DNA from: Brassica napus
Lineage: Eukaryota > Streptophyta > Magnoliopsida > Brassicales > Brassicaceae
NCBI RefSeq assembly: GCF_020379485.1
Contig: NW_026015745.1
Span: 62,001 to 126,000 of the forward strand
Direction: 5' to 3'
DNA length: 64,000 nt
Shown here: positions 23,190-35,600 of the stretch, in pieces
Layout of the letters: the number at the start of each line of letters is the position of its first letter
Numbering within the stretch: position 1 is the first letter of the stretch
Notes under the pieces: generated by a model
Told to the model about the DNA's origin: nothing
Databases searched by the model: none
The model's input: the letters and a program-made list of their open reading frames with translations, nothing else
Position numbers and translations under genes: made by a program

Positions 23190-24165
23190 TAATGAAATGT
23201 TAAATTTTATTAATCACCAAGAAAGATTATAGGTACAAGGTTTAATCATTTTGTAAAGAATAATGAAAAAAACAATCCCAAAAATTTGTCAAAAGAGCAA
23301 TCAATATGTCACGTACGGTGTCCTTATAACCAACGACGCATCAATCCTTTCAAATTTGGCTTATGCCTCCGTTTATTCCTCTCTCCCAATATGTAGTAAT
23401 AGTTACCTGAAATGCAAGGTGGATGAGAATATAGGAGAGTACATCATAGGTACCAAAAATTAGCATGGACGCCGTAATATTCCAATCTGAGTTTGGCTCG
23501 CGGGCCAATAGGTTTCCCACCACTACTATCTATTAAGTGAAAGTATAAGGACAAGCAAAAAAGAAATGATCTCTATTTTCATCTAGCTTCCCACAAAATA
23601 AACAACCTTTGACCAGACTATAACTACGCATCCAGCGTCCAGTAGACAGTCTATCCTTGATTGCCAGCTAAGCGACAAAAGCAAACTGTAGAACACCATG
23701 AGAGAACCAAATAATTTTACTCCATTGCTTTTTCTCCTGGCAATGCCTTAGTTGGTTCCAAATTTCAGTGGTCTTGAAATGATCACGATAATCATCCTCA
23801 CCTCTTTTCATTAATACACCATCATTACCATTCGTTACCAAAGTCACCAAAAACTGCTAAGTCTCATGTACAAGATGTTGAATGTGGCGGTCACCAGTTC
23901 TGAAACCTCCATTCATTCCTGACAATAACATCACGAATCCTTGCATTGTGACCAGTTCCAAGTTTTGGGTGCCAATCTCACATGTGATACCATTGGGTGC
24001 CATAGGTCTGTCCAAAACCTCATTGTACGACCACTCTAGATATTCATACGAAAGAAGAACTTTGCAAGCTTATGGAGTCTGAGGAGTTTCCTCCAAATCC
24101 AAGATCCAACTGTTTACGACTTACCACAGTTTCATCATAACCTGATTTGGTATAAAAAGTTAACA
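23190..24165 (-). mobile_element. Degenerate LINE-type reverse transcriptase 3' remnant (zf-RVT region)
   Basis: On the minus strand, broken frames read KDRLSTGRWMRSYSLVKGCL followed by a CxxC and a later HxxxxC (about 23551-23625), the zinc-binding zf-RVT domain found after reverse transcriptase in plant LINE-like sequences. Upstream pieces include FWTDLWHPMG and RTGDRHIQHLV. Stops and frame changes are frequent, so it is dead. The 5' part with the polymerase is missing. Confidence 0.75.
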
Positions 24166-24176
24166 GTGTTTTTTTT

Positions 24177-24516
24177 AAGGCATTCTCAATGGTATATTCA
24201 CAAGAACATCTAACCCAATATAAAACTACTTTTTATTAAATTTATTTGTATAATTAAAATTTAAATCAATCATCACTTGACATGTGTGAATGATTTTTCA
24301 CAAATTATTTTGGGATATCTCAGATGAGACACTTTTTTGGTCAGTTTTATTTTCTTTTTCTTTTCTTTTCTTTTTTGAAAAAGAAAAGGGTATGGTGGAG
24401 ATCTGATCGGTGGTGACGATGATAGAGACCAACTATGCTGCAAAACTTTATAATTTTTTTTTTCAATTCTATATTAGATATAGACTCATGGAGATACTGC
24501 AAATGAGAGTGCCTTT
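24177..24516. mobile_element. MITE with AAGGCATTCTCAATG ends
   Basis: The left end aaggcattctcaatgg is mirrored at the right by aaatgagagtgcctttag. The interior is AT-rich and non-coding. It directly follows the LINE remnant. Confidence 0.6.
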
Positions 24517-26144
24517 AGTTGTTTGCTTCACCTCTTCCTCTTTATTTTTTTGAAGAAACTCTTCCTCTTTACTTTTTGCACCTTCTTTGTATTTATTATG
24601 TCACTTAGAATCAAAACGTATCAAAAGTGTTGCACTAATAGTCTAATAGTAAATAAAGTGTTTTTTTAACAAAATTCATAACTCTTGGTTTAAAGAAACC
24701 GGCTGTCAAAAAAAAAGATTTAAAGGAACCGATGCTCACCACCTAGCAAAATATTCTTTTTTTTGTGAGCAACATAAACAGAATCATGTAAACTCTGTAA
24801 ACAAAACTGGTAACTCCACATCCATATGGACACCCATCAAAACAATCTAACCAGGGTCATATTGAATATTTAATTTAAAAAAAAATGTTATCATAAATCA
24901 ACATTTTATAATTTAATTTATATATACATTAATTTTAATCATATATTCATTAACATTAATTTTGTATGTGTATTTCCAATTTTATAAAAATATTTCATTT
25001 AAATAACTTTTCATGAAATAATAAAAGCTAAGCATTGTGCAGTATAGTTTATTTCTATTAATTTTTTATTTAAAATAATAAATTATTAATTATTAATATT
25101 GGATTAAAAATAAAATCTAAAATTTTAAAGGAAGAAAATATTAAGTTCTTATCAAACTTAATTTCAATATATATATTAATTAATATTCTATTAATATAGA
25201 AAAAATATGAAATAAATATAAAATATAAAATGAAATTAATTTATCTTAATGGATGTATTTATAAGATATATATATATATTATAGTTTTATATTTTATTGT
25301 TATAGGTTAACTAAAACTATAGGATTTAATTTAATAATGGTACTAGATTTGAAATATTTAATAATAATTAAAATAATTCTCAAAATTTCATTTGCTTCAG
25401 TCGCTGAGTCGCCACCAAGCCTAAGATGGGTAGCATTGAAAACAATTGTTCTCTAATTCTATATTCTTTTTATCTAAATTATAAGTGATCAAAACTTTAA
25501 AAATAAATACTAGTAATTTACTTATTTTAAATTAGTTAAATTTTGGTAAATGAATTTTGTATATTTAACAATTAGTCTCTATAAATGTAATTTGACTACC
25601 TAAGAAAATTTATAATAAAATTATGAATAACTAAATTATTCAATTTAATGTAGCTCTTGCTAAAAATTATATAAAATGTAGTTGGTGAACATTTTGTGAC
25701 TTTTTTTTTTTACAAATCAGAAACCTGCTAACAAAATTATTAAACATATATCTGAATATTGGTACTTTTTATGAAAAAATATTGATGTATAGCCTTTAAC
25801 AAAAAAAATTATCAACAATCAAATCAATTTTTGGCTACTATATACTCGACATGTTTACTAAAATTTAATAATTTTGTTTTAATGATGTTTTTGAATGAAC
25901 AGAAAGTTACATATTTAAAGTTATAAACCGAAGCTTCCGGTTCTTGTGGTAAAGATTTAACAGCTATGAGTATCGCCATCTTGGTTTGAATATGGCCATT
26001 TGGAGCGCTTTAAGTGGTAAAAACGTGGATTCTACGGATGCGGTGGTGATTTGGGACAAACCACAGATATAAAAAAATGTTATAAACCGAAGTCTGTAAT
26101 CTTATAAATTTAAAACAATGCTATAGTATATTAGTTACATATCT
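24517..26144. other. Very AT-rich intergenic region
   Basis: Long A/T stretches with no coding potential. TATAAACCGAAG occurs near 25921 and again near 26082 and may be ends of a small repeat. Nothing else recognised. Confidence 0.4.
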
Positions 26145-26240
26145 CACTACAAGAAAAGGAGAAATTTCTGACGGTCAAATCTGTTGGAAACCCGTCGGAA
26201 ATAGACTGTTCTGACGGATTTCCGACGAGGTACTTTTGGA
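26145..26240 (+). mobile_element. CACTA (En/Spm) transposon terminus
   Basis: Starts CACTACAAGAAAAGG, the standard CACTA terminal repeat, followed by subterminal TCTGACGG, CCGTCGGAAA and TTCCGACG repeats in both orientations. The opposite end (TTTTCTTGTAGTG) was not found nearby, so this is a one-ended remnant. Confidence 0.75.
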
Positions 26241-26743
26241 ATTTTTTTCTATCCCAAATGATACATATTACATGCATGTATCATCATTAATTTTTATGAC
26301 TTATTTTAATAATAATTAAGGAATTGCTGAGTATTAATTTGCTGTACATTTCATTTACCAACTTTATGAAAGCAATAAAAGCACATAATATATTATTTAG
26401 TGAAGAAAGATAAATACTGGGCCTCATTTGTTCCCATATAATTTGAAAATAACTCTTTTTAGTTTCATGACATTAATGCATTTGTCAACCCATAAAAATA
26501 TTATACCTTAAGTACTAGATAAACCTCACCCAAAATTAAAAACTTAATTAAGACAGTTAACTTCCTGGCACTATATAAATAGGACAGTGTTTCTGACATC
26601 ATAAGTGCATATAGAGCAAACTAGTGGGTTTGAGAGTTTGATTAAAGATACTGTCTCACAATTTAGGGTTTAAACTTGTGGTTCTTTCAAGATATAGTTC
26701 TCTCACAAAGCTAGAAAACTAGTTCTCACACAAAAGAGAGATC
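26241..26743 (+). promoter_or_regulatory. Probable promoter and leader of the finger-less paralogue
   Basis: CTATATAAATAGG at 26571-26583 is a good TATA box, about 165 bp ahead of the ATG at 26744. This supports the next open frame as a real gene. Confidence 0.55.
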
Positions 26744-27187
26744 ATGGTTATGAAACGCAAAGAGATGGAGCCGGAGCATCCTAGCCTCTTCTACCTTAAC
26801 CTGTACTCGAACATTTCTCAGTCTTTAAACGACTCTTCATTTGACAAAACTCGTACTAGGGTTAGTTTATTTGATTTTTCTAAACGCAAACCAGATTTAC
26901 AGCCATTATTTAAGAAAATTCGGTATAGTTCTGAGCATGGCTGTCTGATCATGAATATTGAACCATCTCCTTCATCTACTTCAACCTCATTTTTTAGTGA
27001 TTTATCGCAAAGACTTGTTCGTGGTAATTGTAATGCTAACATTCCTAAGATTTACACAAGAGATCTTATTTCAACCATTGGAAGTCGTGACCATTACTCA
27101 GCAGATTTTGTTTCACACTTTGGTGAAAACAGTTCCAACATTAATGGTTCTAAAGATTGGGGGATTGATCTGTCTCTCAAGATGTAA
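26744..27187 (+). CDS. Zinc-finger-less paralogue of the C2H2/EAR protein
   Basis: An intronless frame of 147 residues. It starts MVMKRKEMEPEHPSLFYLNL, which aligns with KKRKEMEANFPGLSFLSPYL directly after the finger of the gene at 21213. It ends KDWGIDLSLKM, matching KSWGIDLSLSL. The whole N-terminal part, including the C2H2 finger, is absent and the middle is strongly diverged. A TATA box upstream suggests expression. If made, it could not bind DNA by the finger but could still bind corepressors through DLSL, so it might act as a competitor. It could also be a decaying duplicate. The relationship is seen in the sequence; the role is inference. Confidence 0.6.
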   Translation: MVMKRKEMEPEHPSLFYLNLYSNISQSLNDSSFDKTRTRVSLFDFSKRKPDLQPLFKKIRYSSEHGCLIMNIEPSPSSTSTSFFSDLSQRLVRGNCNANIPKIYTRDLISTIGSRDHYSADFVSHFGENSSNINGSKDWGIDLSLKM

Positions 27188-27951
27188 TTCTACCTTTTCG
27201 AATAAAAAAAATCGAGTTTACAAAAAAAAAAAAAAGAATAAAAAGAATCGTAATTGCTTATGTATTTTTATTTCAAGTTATGTCCTTCTTTATGATTATA
27301 AAAATTTGCTAAAGTACTCAAGTTAAGCATATTCAAATCAAATGAATAACTAAGACATATAATAATGTACATGTACGTATGTATGTGTATCAAAATTTGC
27401 AGTCTATACCGATGTAGAAAAGCTATTCATATGATATCAGAAATATATTCCTCTTAATGTGCGTGAATGGCTAACTAAATGCATTCAGTATCACCAGATA
27501 TTACTTACTTCATCCTGTATTAAATGTTGATTAATGTAAATATTGGTTAGTATACGTAAGAAAAAACAAGTTAAACAACATCATATAAATCTATGAAAAT
27601 AAGATGCTATACAGTTTGACCGAAAAAGAACAGAAGAGATTTTATGTAATTATAATAATAATTAGAAGAAATCTATCGAAAATTAATCTTAATCAATACT
27701 AATACAGTACGCTACTCATTTTTTATATAAATTCAAATGTTTGGTATATTATCTAGCTATTTTAGCTACTAGGTTATTTTTAGCATAATGGCCAATAATT
27801 ATATTTGTATTGTCAAATCTCTAATTAAAGTGGGTGAAGTCAGTAAGTATGTTAATAAATTATATACTTACAAGTATAAATTTTTGATGATTAATTTTTC
27901 ACTGAAAAGTGAGATAAATAATATATCAGTTTCTGAATAATATTTCATAAA

Positions 27952-27990
<39 letters not shown>

Positions 27991-28286
27991 TGTCGAGAAC
28001 AACATTGGGGGTTTTTTTTTACACCTATATACCATTAAATAAATCTAAATTCACATATTTGTTTGTCTTATAAATTGTTTTCTATCATAACTTCTTCTAA
28101 TTTTTTACGTTTAATTAAAATAGATCCCATCACACATATAAATTTGAAGAATCTATTGTAGTTCTGATAATATATACATATATTTGTTGATACTTGTTAT
28201 TTTCAAATATAATGAAAATGTAACTACAGGTGTTCAGAAAAAACTTAATTTAATAAATCATACATAATAGTGAAAGAGGAAAAAAA
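27188..28286. other. Intergenic AT-rich region with TA microsatellite
   Basis: Contains a (TA)n run at about 27960-27988 preceded by poly(A). No gene recognised. Confidence 0.5.
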
Positions 28287-28402
28287 TGGTAAATTTGTTT
28301 TCTATAATTTACAACCAATATAAAAATGACTAGTATAATACTACCCTTATACATAAACATCTCTTTACATAAAATAAAATTAAACTTCCTATAATATATA
28401 CT
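28287..28402. repeat. Left copy of a 115-120 bp direct repeat
   Basis: GGTAAATTTGTTTTCTATAA and the following bases up to CTATAATATATA recur at 29766-29886 in the same orientation with about 90% identity. The two copies bracket the Helitron-like block. Confidence 0.8.
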
Positions 28403-29740
28403 AGATTTTTCACCCGCACATCCGTGCAGGTAGATTTTCATTTTATAAATATATAACGGATACCATCGCAAAACTTTAAAATATATGATTTACATTTTAG
28501 TATTATATATTGTGTAAATATATAATGGTATTGGCTATGTTTCTTATTCAATATTATTAATGTATAATAATTTGTTTTATATATTTTACTTTATTATTAA
28601 TTGTTATTATATATTAATATATTTTCGAGTTTGGTAAAATAAATTCATAGTATGAAATAAAAAAAATTGAGAATCTCCGTCCTTTTTTCTAATTTTTACA
28701 GACTGAATACAATACATTTAAAATTTTATTTAGTTATACTATAAAACTGATATTTTCTTAGCATAATTTATATTTATATGCTATTTATTTTAGTATATTG
28801 TGGGATTTTATGAGTAAAGACATTATAATAATGCTATATTATTAATTGTGAAATCAATCGCTGCATTAATTTAAAAATATTTTAAAATTTTATAAAGATT
28901 TTGTTAAGTTTTTTCAACCTATTTTGTTATAAATAAAAATAAATTTAAATTTACAGTTAAAATTTATTTATTAATACCTATATATTTAATAAGATTTTTT
29001 AGAAATGTTATATATTAAATAGATTAACTTAAATAGTCAAATAGATGTAATTAATGAAATAGACCTAGTATGAATTTTTATGGTATTTCTTTTAATAAAG
29101 AATATATAGAATATAATTATAAAATTTGAAAAATAGCATATACTTTTTTTTATAATAAACTTTTATTTATATTAATGTATAATATTATATATCATTAATT
29201 ACGAAATTAATCAATGGTATTAATTTAAATAAAATATTTTAAATTTTAAAAAGATTTTGTTAGATTTTTTTCTCAACGTTTTGTTATAACTAAAAATAAA
29301 ATTAAATTTACAGTTAAAATTGATTTATTAATATTTTTATATATTGAATAAATTAATATACATAATTAAATAAACATAATTAATGAAATAGACCTCGTAT
29401 TACTTTTTTATGGTAGATAATAATGGTACTTCTCTTTTAATAGAGAAGATGTATAATAGTATATATCATTAATTACGAAATTAATCAATGGTATTAATTT
29501 AAATAAAATATTTTAAATTTTAAAAAAATTTTGTTAATTTTTTTCTCAATGTTTTGTTATAACTAAAAATAAAATTTAAATTTACAGTTAAAATTGATTT
29601 ATTATTACTATCTTTATTTATTGAATAGATTAATATACATAATTAAATAAATGTAATTAATGAAATGGATTTAGTATGACTTTTTTATGGTAGATAAAAA
29701 TGGTACTTCTCTTTTAATAGAGAAGATGTATATTTTGTCT
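28401..29740 (-). mobile_element. Helitron-like element with about three internal ~274-bp repeats
   Basis: Read on the minus strand, the left edge is a 3' terminus: a short GC hairpin (CCTGCACggaTGTGCGGG), then GTGAAAAAT, CTAG and T, as in plant Helitrons. Inside are repeated units starting at ATTAATTACGAAATTAATCA (about 29191 and 29465, period 274 bp) and a more diverged unit from about 28848. The 5' TC end was not located and no Rep/helicase is encoded. Confidence 0.55.
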
Positions 29741-29762
29741 CCAGCACATTGCCCTTGTTAAA

Positions 29763-29886
29763 ACTGGTAAATTTGTTTTCTATAATTTACAGCCAATATA
29801 AAATGACTTGTATAATACTACCTTTATACATGAACATCTCTTTAAATAAAATTAAATTAAATTAAACTAATTCCTATAATATATAT
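29763..29886. repeat. Right copy of the direct repeat
   Basis: Second copy of the 28287-28402 segment, continuing into TATATATGTATATTCC where the left copy meets the Helitron-like terminus. Confidence 0.8.
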
Positions 29887-30604
29887 GTATATTCCATGAA
29901 TATTTCCTGTCTCCAGCGCATTGTTAGAAATAGCATATTCGCTGTCATTATGTACCAGAATGTGAAAATATAAATTTGTTAAAATAACATAAATATAAAG
30001 ACATCAGTATTGTCTTACGTAAAAAAATATATATTCATTAAGATATTTAAATATATAGTGATTATCAAACTTTCTAGAGACAAACCCTAAAACCGTCGGT
30101 TCACTGTATGCAGTACGATAGAATGAGCCGATTCAAGCCTTGCAACCTCGGGCTAAGCCGTCATCTCTCATTTTATATAGGGCAAACTTTATGATGATGA
30201 TCGCATTTTATTGAGCTTAGACTACATCTAATATGGTGATGTGCTCATATAATGACATCATATGAAAATATGAGTTCATTGTCTCCCAAAACAAAGACTA
30301 TGAGATATGCTCATCTATCACCTCAAAGACTATGGTCCATATAAAAATTCAAAATAAATACCATACAGCATACATTTGTGCTTCTAATATATGATCGCAT
30401 ATGTTGTCTACTTACCACTTGATATCACCATATGGTTTCTTCACTCTTCCTATCGTTTTTTTTTTGTCAGCATATAAATCAATCACACATGATGAGACTT
30501 ATGAACCAACTCATGATGGCTGCGACAAAAAAACTGCATTTCGAATTTCAAAATCAAGGTTACAAACGGAGAGCTATCGCTGATCTATTTACAAACGCAA
30601 CTTT
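29887..30604. other. Spacer downstream of EGR2
   Basis: AT-rich with the 3' UTR of the phosphatase gene at the right end. A GC-richer stretch at 30085-30170 was not identified. Confidence 0.4.
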
Positions 30605-32707
30605 CTACTTAAAAGTCGTGGCATGTTGAACATGTTGTGAGAGAGATGGCGATGATGAAGAGGAATGGAGGAAGAGGCAGACCACGGACATATCGTCCAT
30701 TGCAATACCTCGTCTCTTCTTCTTCCAAGCCCGAACCGCTTGCTCCACTAATCGCTTAGCCGCCTTAGGCCGCTCAGCGGTCGAAGAAACGATCTCTATA
30801 GCTTCTTGGTTTGTGATCACATCCCATATCTTTTATATTCAAACCAAAAACAAAAAACAAATTGGTCAATAAATTTAACAATAAATAAACGAAATTAGGA
30901 GTGTCCAATCAGAATAAACCAATTCAATTCAAACCGATCAAAAATGTTTATTTGAACCTAAACAAAAATCTGAAATAGGGTCTATTGCTGTCTCAAATAT
31001 TTTATTTTTATATATATCTAAAAGCAAAAAAAACTGAAAATTATATTATTTTGAACTTCAAAATCTATTTATTAAAACCACCGAAATGAAACTGTTCAAG
31101 CCGGTTATAATAAATTTGATTTTTACATGTAGCTATTTTATATAAAACCAAAAACTCAAAACCAAACAGTACTGAAATTAGAATGAGATGTTCGTAAATC
31201 GAATAAATAATATTCTAATTTCATTCTTTTCAAATGTTTTCTTCTGTCTTACATTTGGCATTTTAAAACCCTTTAAAGTATTTTAAGTGTGTGTGGAATG
31301 TGAATGAATGGTTATTGTTTGTTTGTTTTCACGGTTTACAGATACTTACCCCATCACTAGCCAAGATGATAAAGTGGTCTTTAGCAGAGATATGCCTTTG
31401 AGTGACTTCAGGGACCGAGACCAATCCATACTCTTTGATACAATAGTCTCCGAACGCTCTTGACATAGCCAAACCCGGTGCTTCTGTGTCTGGTTGCCAT
31501 ACACGATGGACTCCTGGCTCATCTTTCATACAGAAAACCCGCCCATTGCATCCGATAATTCTCTCCTTCTCCTCTATTATTTTCACACCAAACAAACACA
31601 AGAATCAAGATTCAAGAACGTACTAGAATAATATTCATATCTTTTTCAAGATCTAGTAAGGTAAAGTTCAAGAAGGATTGAGAGAACTAACGAGGCAGAT
31701 TCGGTTTGAAATCAAGGGTGAGCTGAACAGCAACCAAGCTACCTTCATCCGAAGTCGTGGCTAGTACTGCTCGTGAATCGCCTACGTTTGATACATAAAT
31801 AACATCACCCTACATACGGCAAGACACACCATTTGATCAATGAACATATATATAAATCTCAAAAAATCTTATTAACAATTAGAAACCATATATTTTTTAA
31901 GTTTTTTTATGAAGTTAAATTTATTGGATTTGAACATTTTTACTCGGAGTGATCACTAATTGTTTTATGTTTTACCTGTCTGACAATGGTTATAGCGGTT
32001 GTGCCGCTGTTGTAAGAATCGATCTTGCGGTGATGTTCAAGCTCTTGATCAACCGATGCACATGTCTTTAGATATGAATGTTTCCATATGTCGAATCTCG
32101 AGAATTTTTTATTGGAGCCTTCAAGGTCTAGCTCGGGCTCTAGTAGTGCGGTTTGAGCAAGAGTCTTTTGCCAGTTGCATAGAAGCGACGAAGGCATTGA
32201 GTTTCTTACATGTTTGGCTACATAGTGACCCCATGGACCATGTCCATCGAATATTCCGCAGAATATCATGTCTTCTTGGCACCCAAATCCCTGATTACCA
32301 AAGATAAATTGTCAAAACGCTAAACATACTCAAAACGCGGTAAATAGCACAAAGGATATGAATCTAGAAGCTCCACCTAAAGGAACCGAGAAGTCTAACA
32401 AACAAACGCAAACGCAGAAAATTTTTAAAACGGGAAAAAGGTTAGTAGCGTTGTAATATACCTCCCAAACGATTGCACAGTCCTGGTTAACGCCTTTTTG
32501 GCCGCGTTTAGAGAAAACAGAGGCCGAGTTATTAGAACCTTCTGCATAAACGTAACCACATGATTTCAGAATCATCTCCTTTTTTTTTGCATCTTTCACC
32601 ATCTCATCAGCAGCTTGCTTAGCGTCGCAAGTTCCATTGTTGTTCTTCACTTTCTTGATCGAAAAGGATCGAGCTAATCCACTAAACATGGACGAAAAAT
32701 GTCCCAT
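30605..32707 (-). CDS. EGR2: Clade-E protein phosphatase 2C (EGR2-like)
   Basis: A 375-residue PP2C in five exons: 32462-32707, 31976-32290, 31692-31809, 31350-31573 and 30605-30829; 1128 nt in frame, all GT-AG. It starts MGHFSSMFSGLARSFSIKK; Gly2 is a likely N-myristoylation site, as in this plasma-membrane clade. PP2C motifs are intact: GIFDGHGPWG, VGDSRAVLAT, AMSRAFGDYCIKEYG and ILASDGIWDVI hold the metal-binding aspartates. It corresponds to Arabidopsis EGR2 (At5g27930), a Clade-E growth-regulating phosphatase that restrains growth under drought. The position at the end of the collinear block agrees. The neighbouring paralogue EGR1 (At3g05640) is the main alternative. Confidence 0.93.
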
Positions 32708-34960
32708 TCTTTAATTACACCAGATGATGAAAATATCAAGCAACAGTGAGTAAGATGATCTTGAATCTGTTGAACAAAAAAAAAGAACAGAGAGTTTTTA
32801 GATTATTGGATGAGAGTTTTAAGAGCTAGAGGGACATAATATAATGCCTAAAAGTATTGGAGAAAAAAAATACCAAACAGAGGTTTAAACTTAAAAGGTA
32901 CGAAGATGAGTCATAGTGCAGAGAATATAAACGATAAGAAAGAAAATATGCTTAAGTTAGCAGAATATTCATAAGTCTGACATGGAATTCCATTGAAACA
33001 AGCTTCTGAGATTATCAAATGGTTATCTTTTGAGATAAGTTCTATATATAAATATGAATATGAATTTGACTCTAAGGGAAATCAAGTTTCTCTTTATAGA
33101 AAACACATTTAGAGATATTTCTTAATAAGGAAATGAAAAACAAGTTGCAAGACTCCAAGATTCCCCCTCTTTTGCTTTTTCAGGGAAATCTAACAAGAAA
33201 ATAAAAATCTATCACAGTCTCATAACTTTCTGAGCATGCTTTTGCTTAACATATATTTAATTATGAAAACCTAAAAGGCAAAATCCAACAACAGATTACT
33301 CTTCACCCTCTTTGTTTAAACATTCTTGATTCGTCACAGACCAGTCAGATTCAACTTAGATGTATAAAAGAGAGACAGAGATAGAAATATAGAGACCGTT
33401 GAGATGGCTCAGAGACGCCGTAGAGATGACGTATTGTCGGAAAAGCTGACGTAGCACCAAACGGAGAAGAAAAGTTAGCTAAGGAAGCGAGAGAGAGAAG
33501 AATTATCAGAATCCATTTAATGCTCCAAAGAGAAAGAAACACATTAAATGGAACAATCAAGAAAGATTATTTATAAAGTTAATTTTTTTTTCTGGTACGG
33601 TGTTGTAATAGTTCCTTCTGTCATTTATCTTATGGTAAGAGAAGGACAAAGGCATGGACGACAATGTCTTTGGTCTTTTGTGGATGTCAGAAAATCAGAA
33701 ATTCAATAATTATATTATTTTTTTAATAATCATAAACTCACCACGATATTTGTTTCTTATGTTTTAAAATCAAAATTAGTTAATTAAGAACAAGTTGTAG
33801 AATATTTAAGTGTCGATTATCAGAAACAGAGACAACTACGAGATACGTTTATATCTTCTTCGAAAATTATACAATTAAATCCTCGATCATACCATTTTCG
33901 TTACAGGCTTTAAATAATTTAAAATGGTGTTAAAACATGCTATTTGCATTTACATGATAATAAAATGAGATATTGTGTACATAATGGAATGAAATGGGTT
34001 AAGAGATGAATGCGCTCATATTGTTGCATCAAAAGTCAAATAAAGCAGATACAAACAACTAATAAAGTTCAGTAAATATCACAGTGACAAGGGTAACAAA
34101 TCAATATTTTATATGAAGAAAAAAACAAAAAGTAAATGTTACCTGAAAAGCTCACTGTTTTTATGAATGAGCAAGATAATAAAGCAATCAAATAGTATAT
34201 GTAAATTATATTTAGCATTACCTTAGGAAGAGACTGCCAACAGTTCCGTTGTGGTTATCTAACATCTTTTCGGACTGAAAACTATGCAGTTAATATACGT
34301 ATAATATCAAAAAACAGTGTATAAAAATCAATTTAATTGGCATAAAATTAGGTAAGCGGGAGGCATAAAAGAAATATGGTCAAGCGACGAAAGATAATAA
34401 AATTCGAAGGTTGGGGAATCTATTAGATATATATGATTGATACTACTACTTTATTTGGCATTGCGTCATATGATTATCGTGGTAACAATATGTCTGTATG
34501 TCAACGACATCGATCTCAAGTAAAATATACACATATTTGTTTAAATGTGAATATTTAAAGAGCATAGTTGCTGTATTATATACGTATAAATAAATAAAAT
34601 ATATCAATAAATTTCTTAACCAAAAGATATTTAGGTCAATATCGAAACTAACTATAAAGCTTACAACTTTAATAGAAGAAGAGGTCAAATGATAAAAATA
34701 CAAAATTTTAAATTACACTCTAGAGAATAATTTATGTAAGCGTTCCGGCTTTAGATTATTTTGGCAACGGGTTTTGACGACCGGCCAAACAAGATGGGTA
34801 GAAAAAGCATGAAAATGACAGAAATGACTTGACAATAATGCTCTCTCAAGCTTTTGATAAAGTCCAGTAAAAGGCAGTGCACTGATTGTTATTTGCCTTG
34901 GCCCTTGACTCAAATATTGATAATTAGTTCCATCATTAGTAAACGTAGTGGTGTGCATTT
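32708..34960. other. EGR2 upstream region and spacer
   Basis: The 5' leader and promoter of EGR2, then AT-rich DNA. No further gene or RNA was recognised. Confidence 0.45.
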
Positions 34961-35600
34961 GGGTATCCATTCATGTTTGGTTTGAGTCTATTCGGTTTCA
35001 GATTTTTGGGATCAAAGATTTTAGTTCCATTTGGATATTTCTAAATTTCGGTTCGAGTTCGGATCTTTGCGGGTTCGGTTCAGATTCAAATAACCCATTT
35101 AAATTATTTTTAAAATTTTAAAATTTATTATATACTTAAATTTCTTAAAATCTATAAATAAAATAATATATTGCATATAAATTTGAATAACATATGTCAA
35201 AATACCTAAACTTAACATATAAATTAGTTTGGTTTGAATATTTTGATAGAGAATCAATAGATATTTTAAGTATTTTTGGTGTTTTGAGTATATTTTAGCT
35301 ATTTTAGACATTTACTTTTGACTATTTGTATATATTTTTAAGTATTTTAGACAACTTAAAAATATCTTACATATTTTGGATGGTTTTTAATATACATTAG
35401 ATCTAAAAATAATTAATATATTTAGGTATATAAATCTATTTCGGATACTCGAAATATTTTGGTTCGGATCAGGTTCGGTTTCGGTTCTCTAGATACCAAA
35501 ATTTTAAATTCGTTTGGATATTTAATCAATTTTAATTCGGATCCGCTATTACTTTTTCGGATTGGATTCGGTTCGGTTTTTTGGATTCGATTATTTTGGT
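34961..35600. mobile_element. Dispersed TTCGGTTCGG-rich repeat
   Basis: Both ends are rich in GGTTCGGTT, GGTTTCGG and TTCGGAT motifs around an AT-rich core (TTTTAAATATTTTAG variants). This is a common pattern of non-coding dispersed repeats in Brassicaceae. A related block sits in the first intron of the NLR gene at 40541. The superfamily was not determined. Confidence 0.45.
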
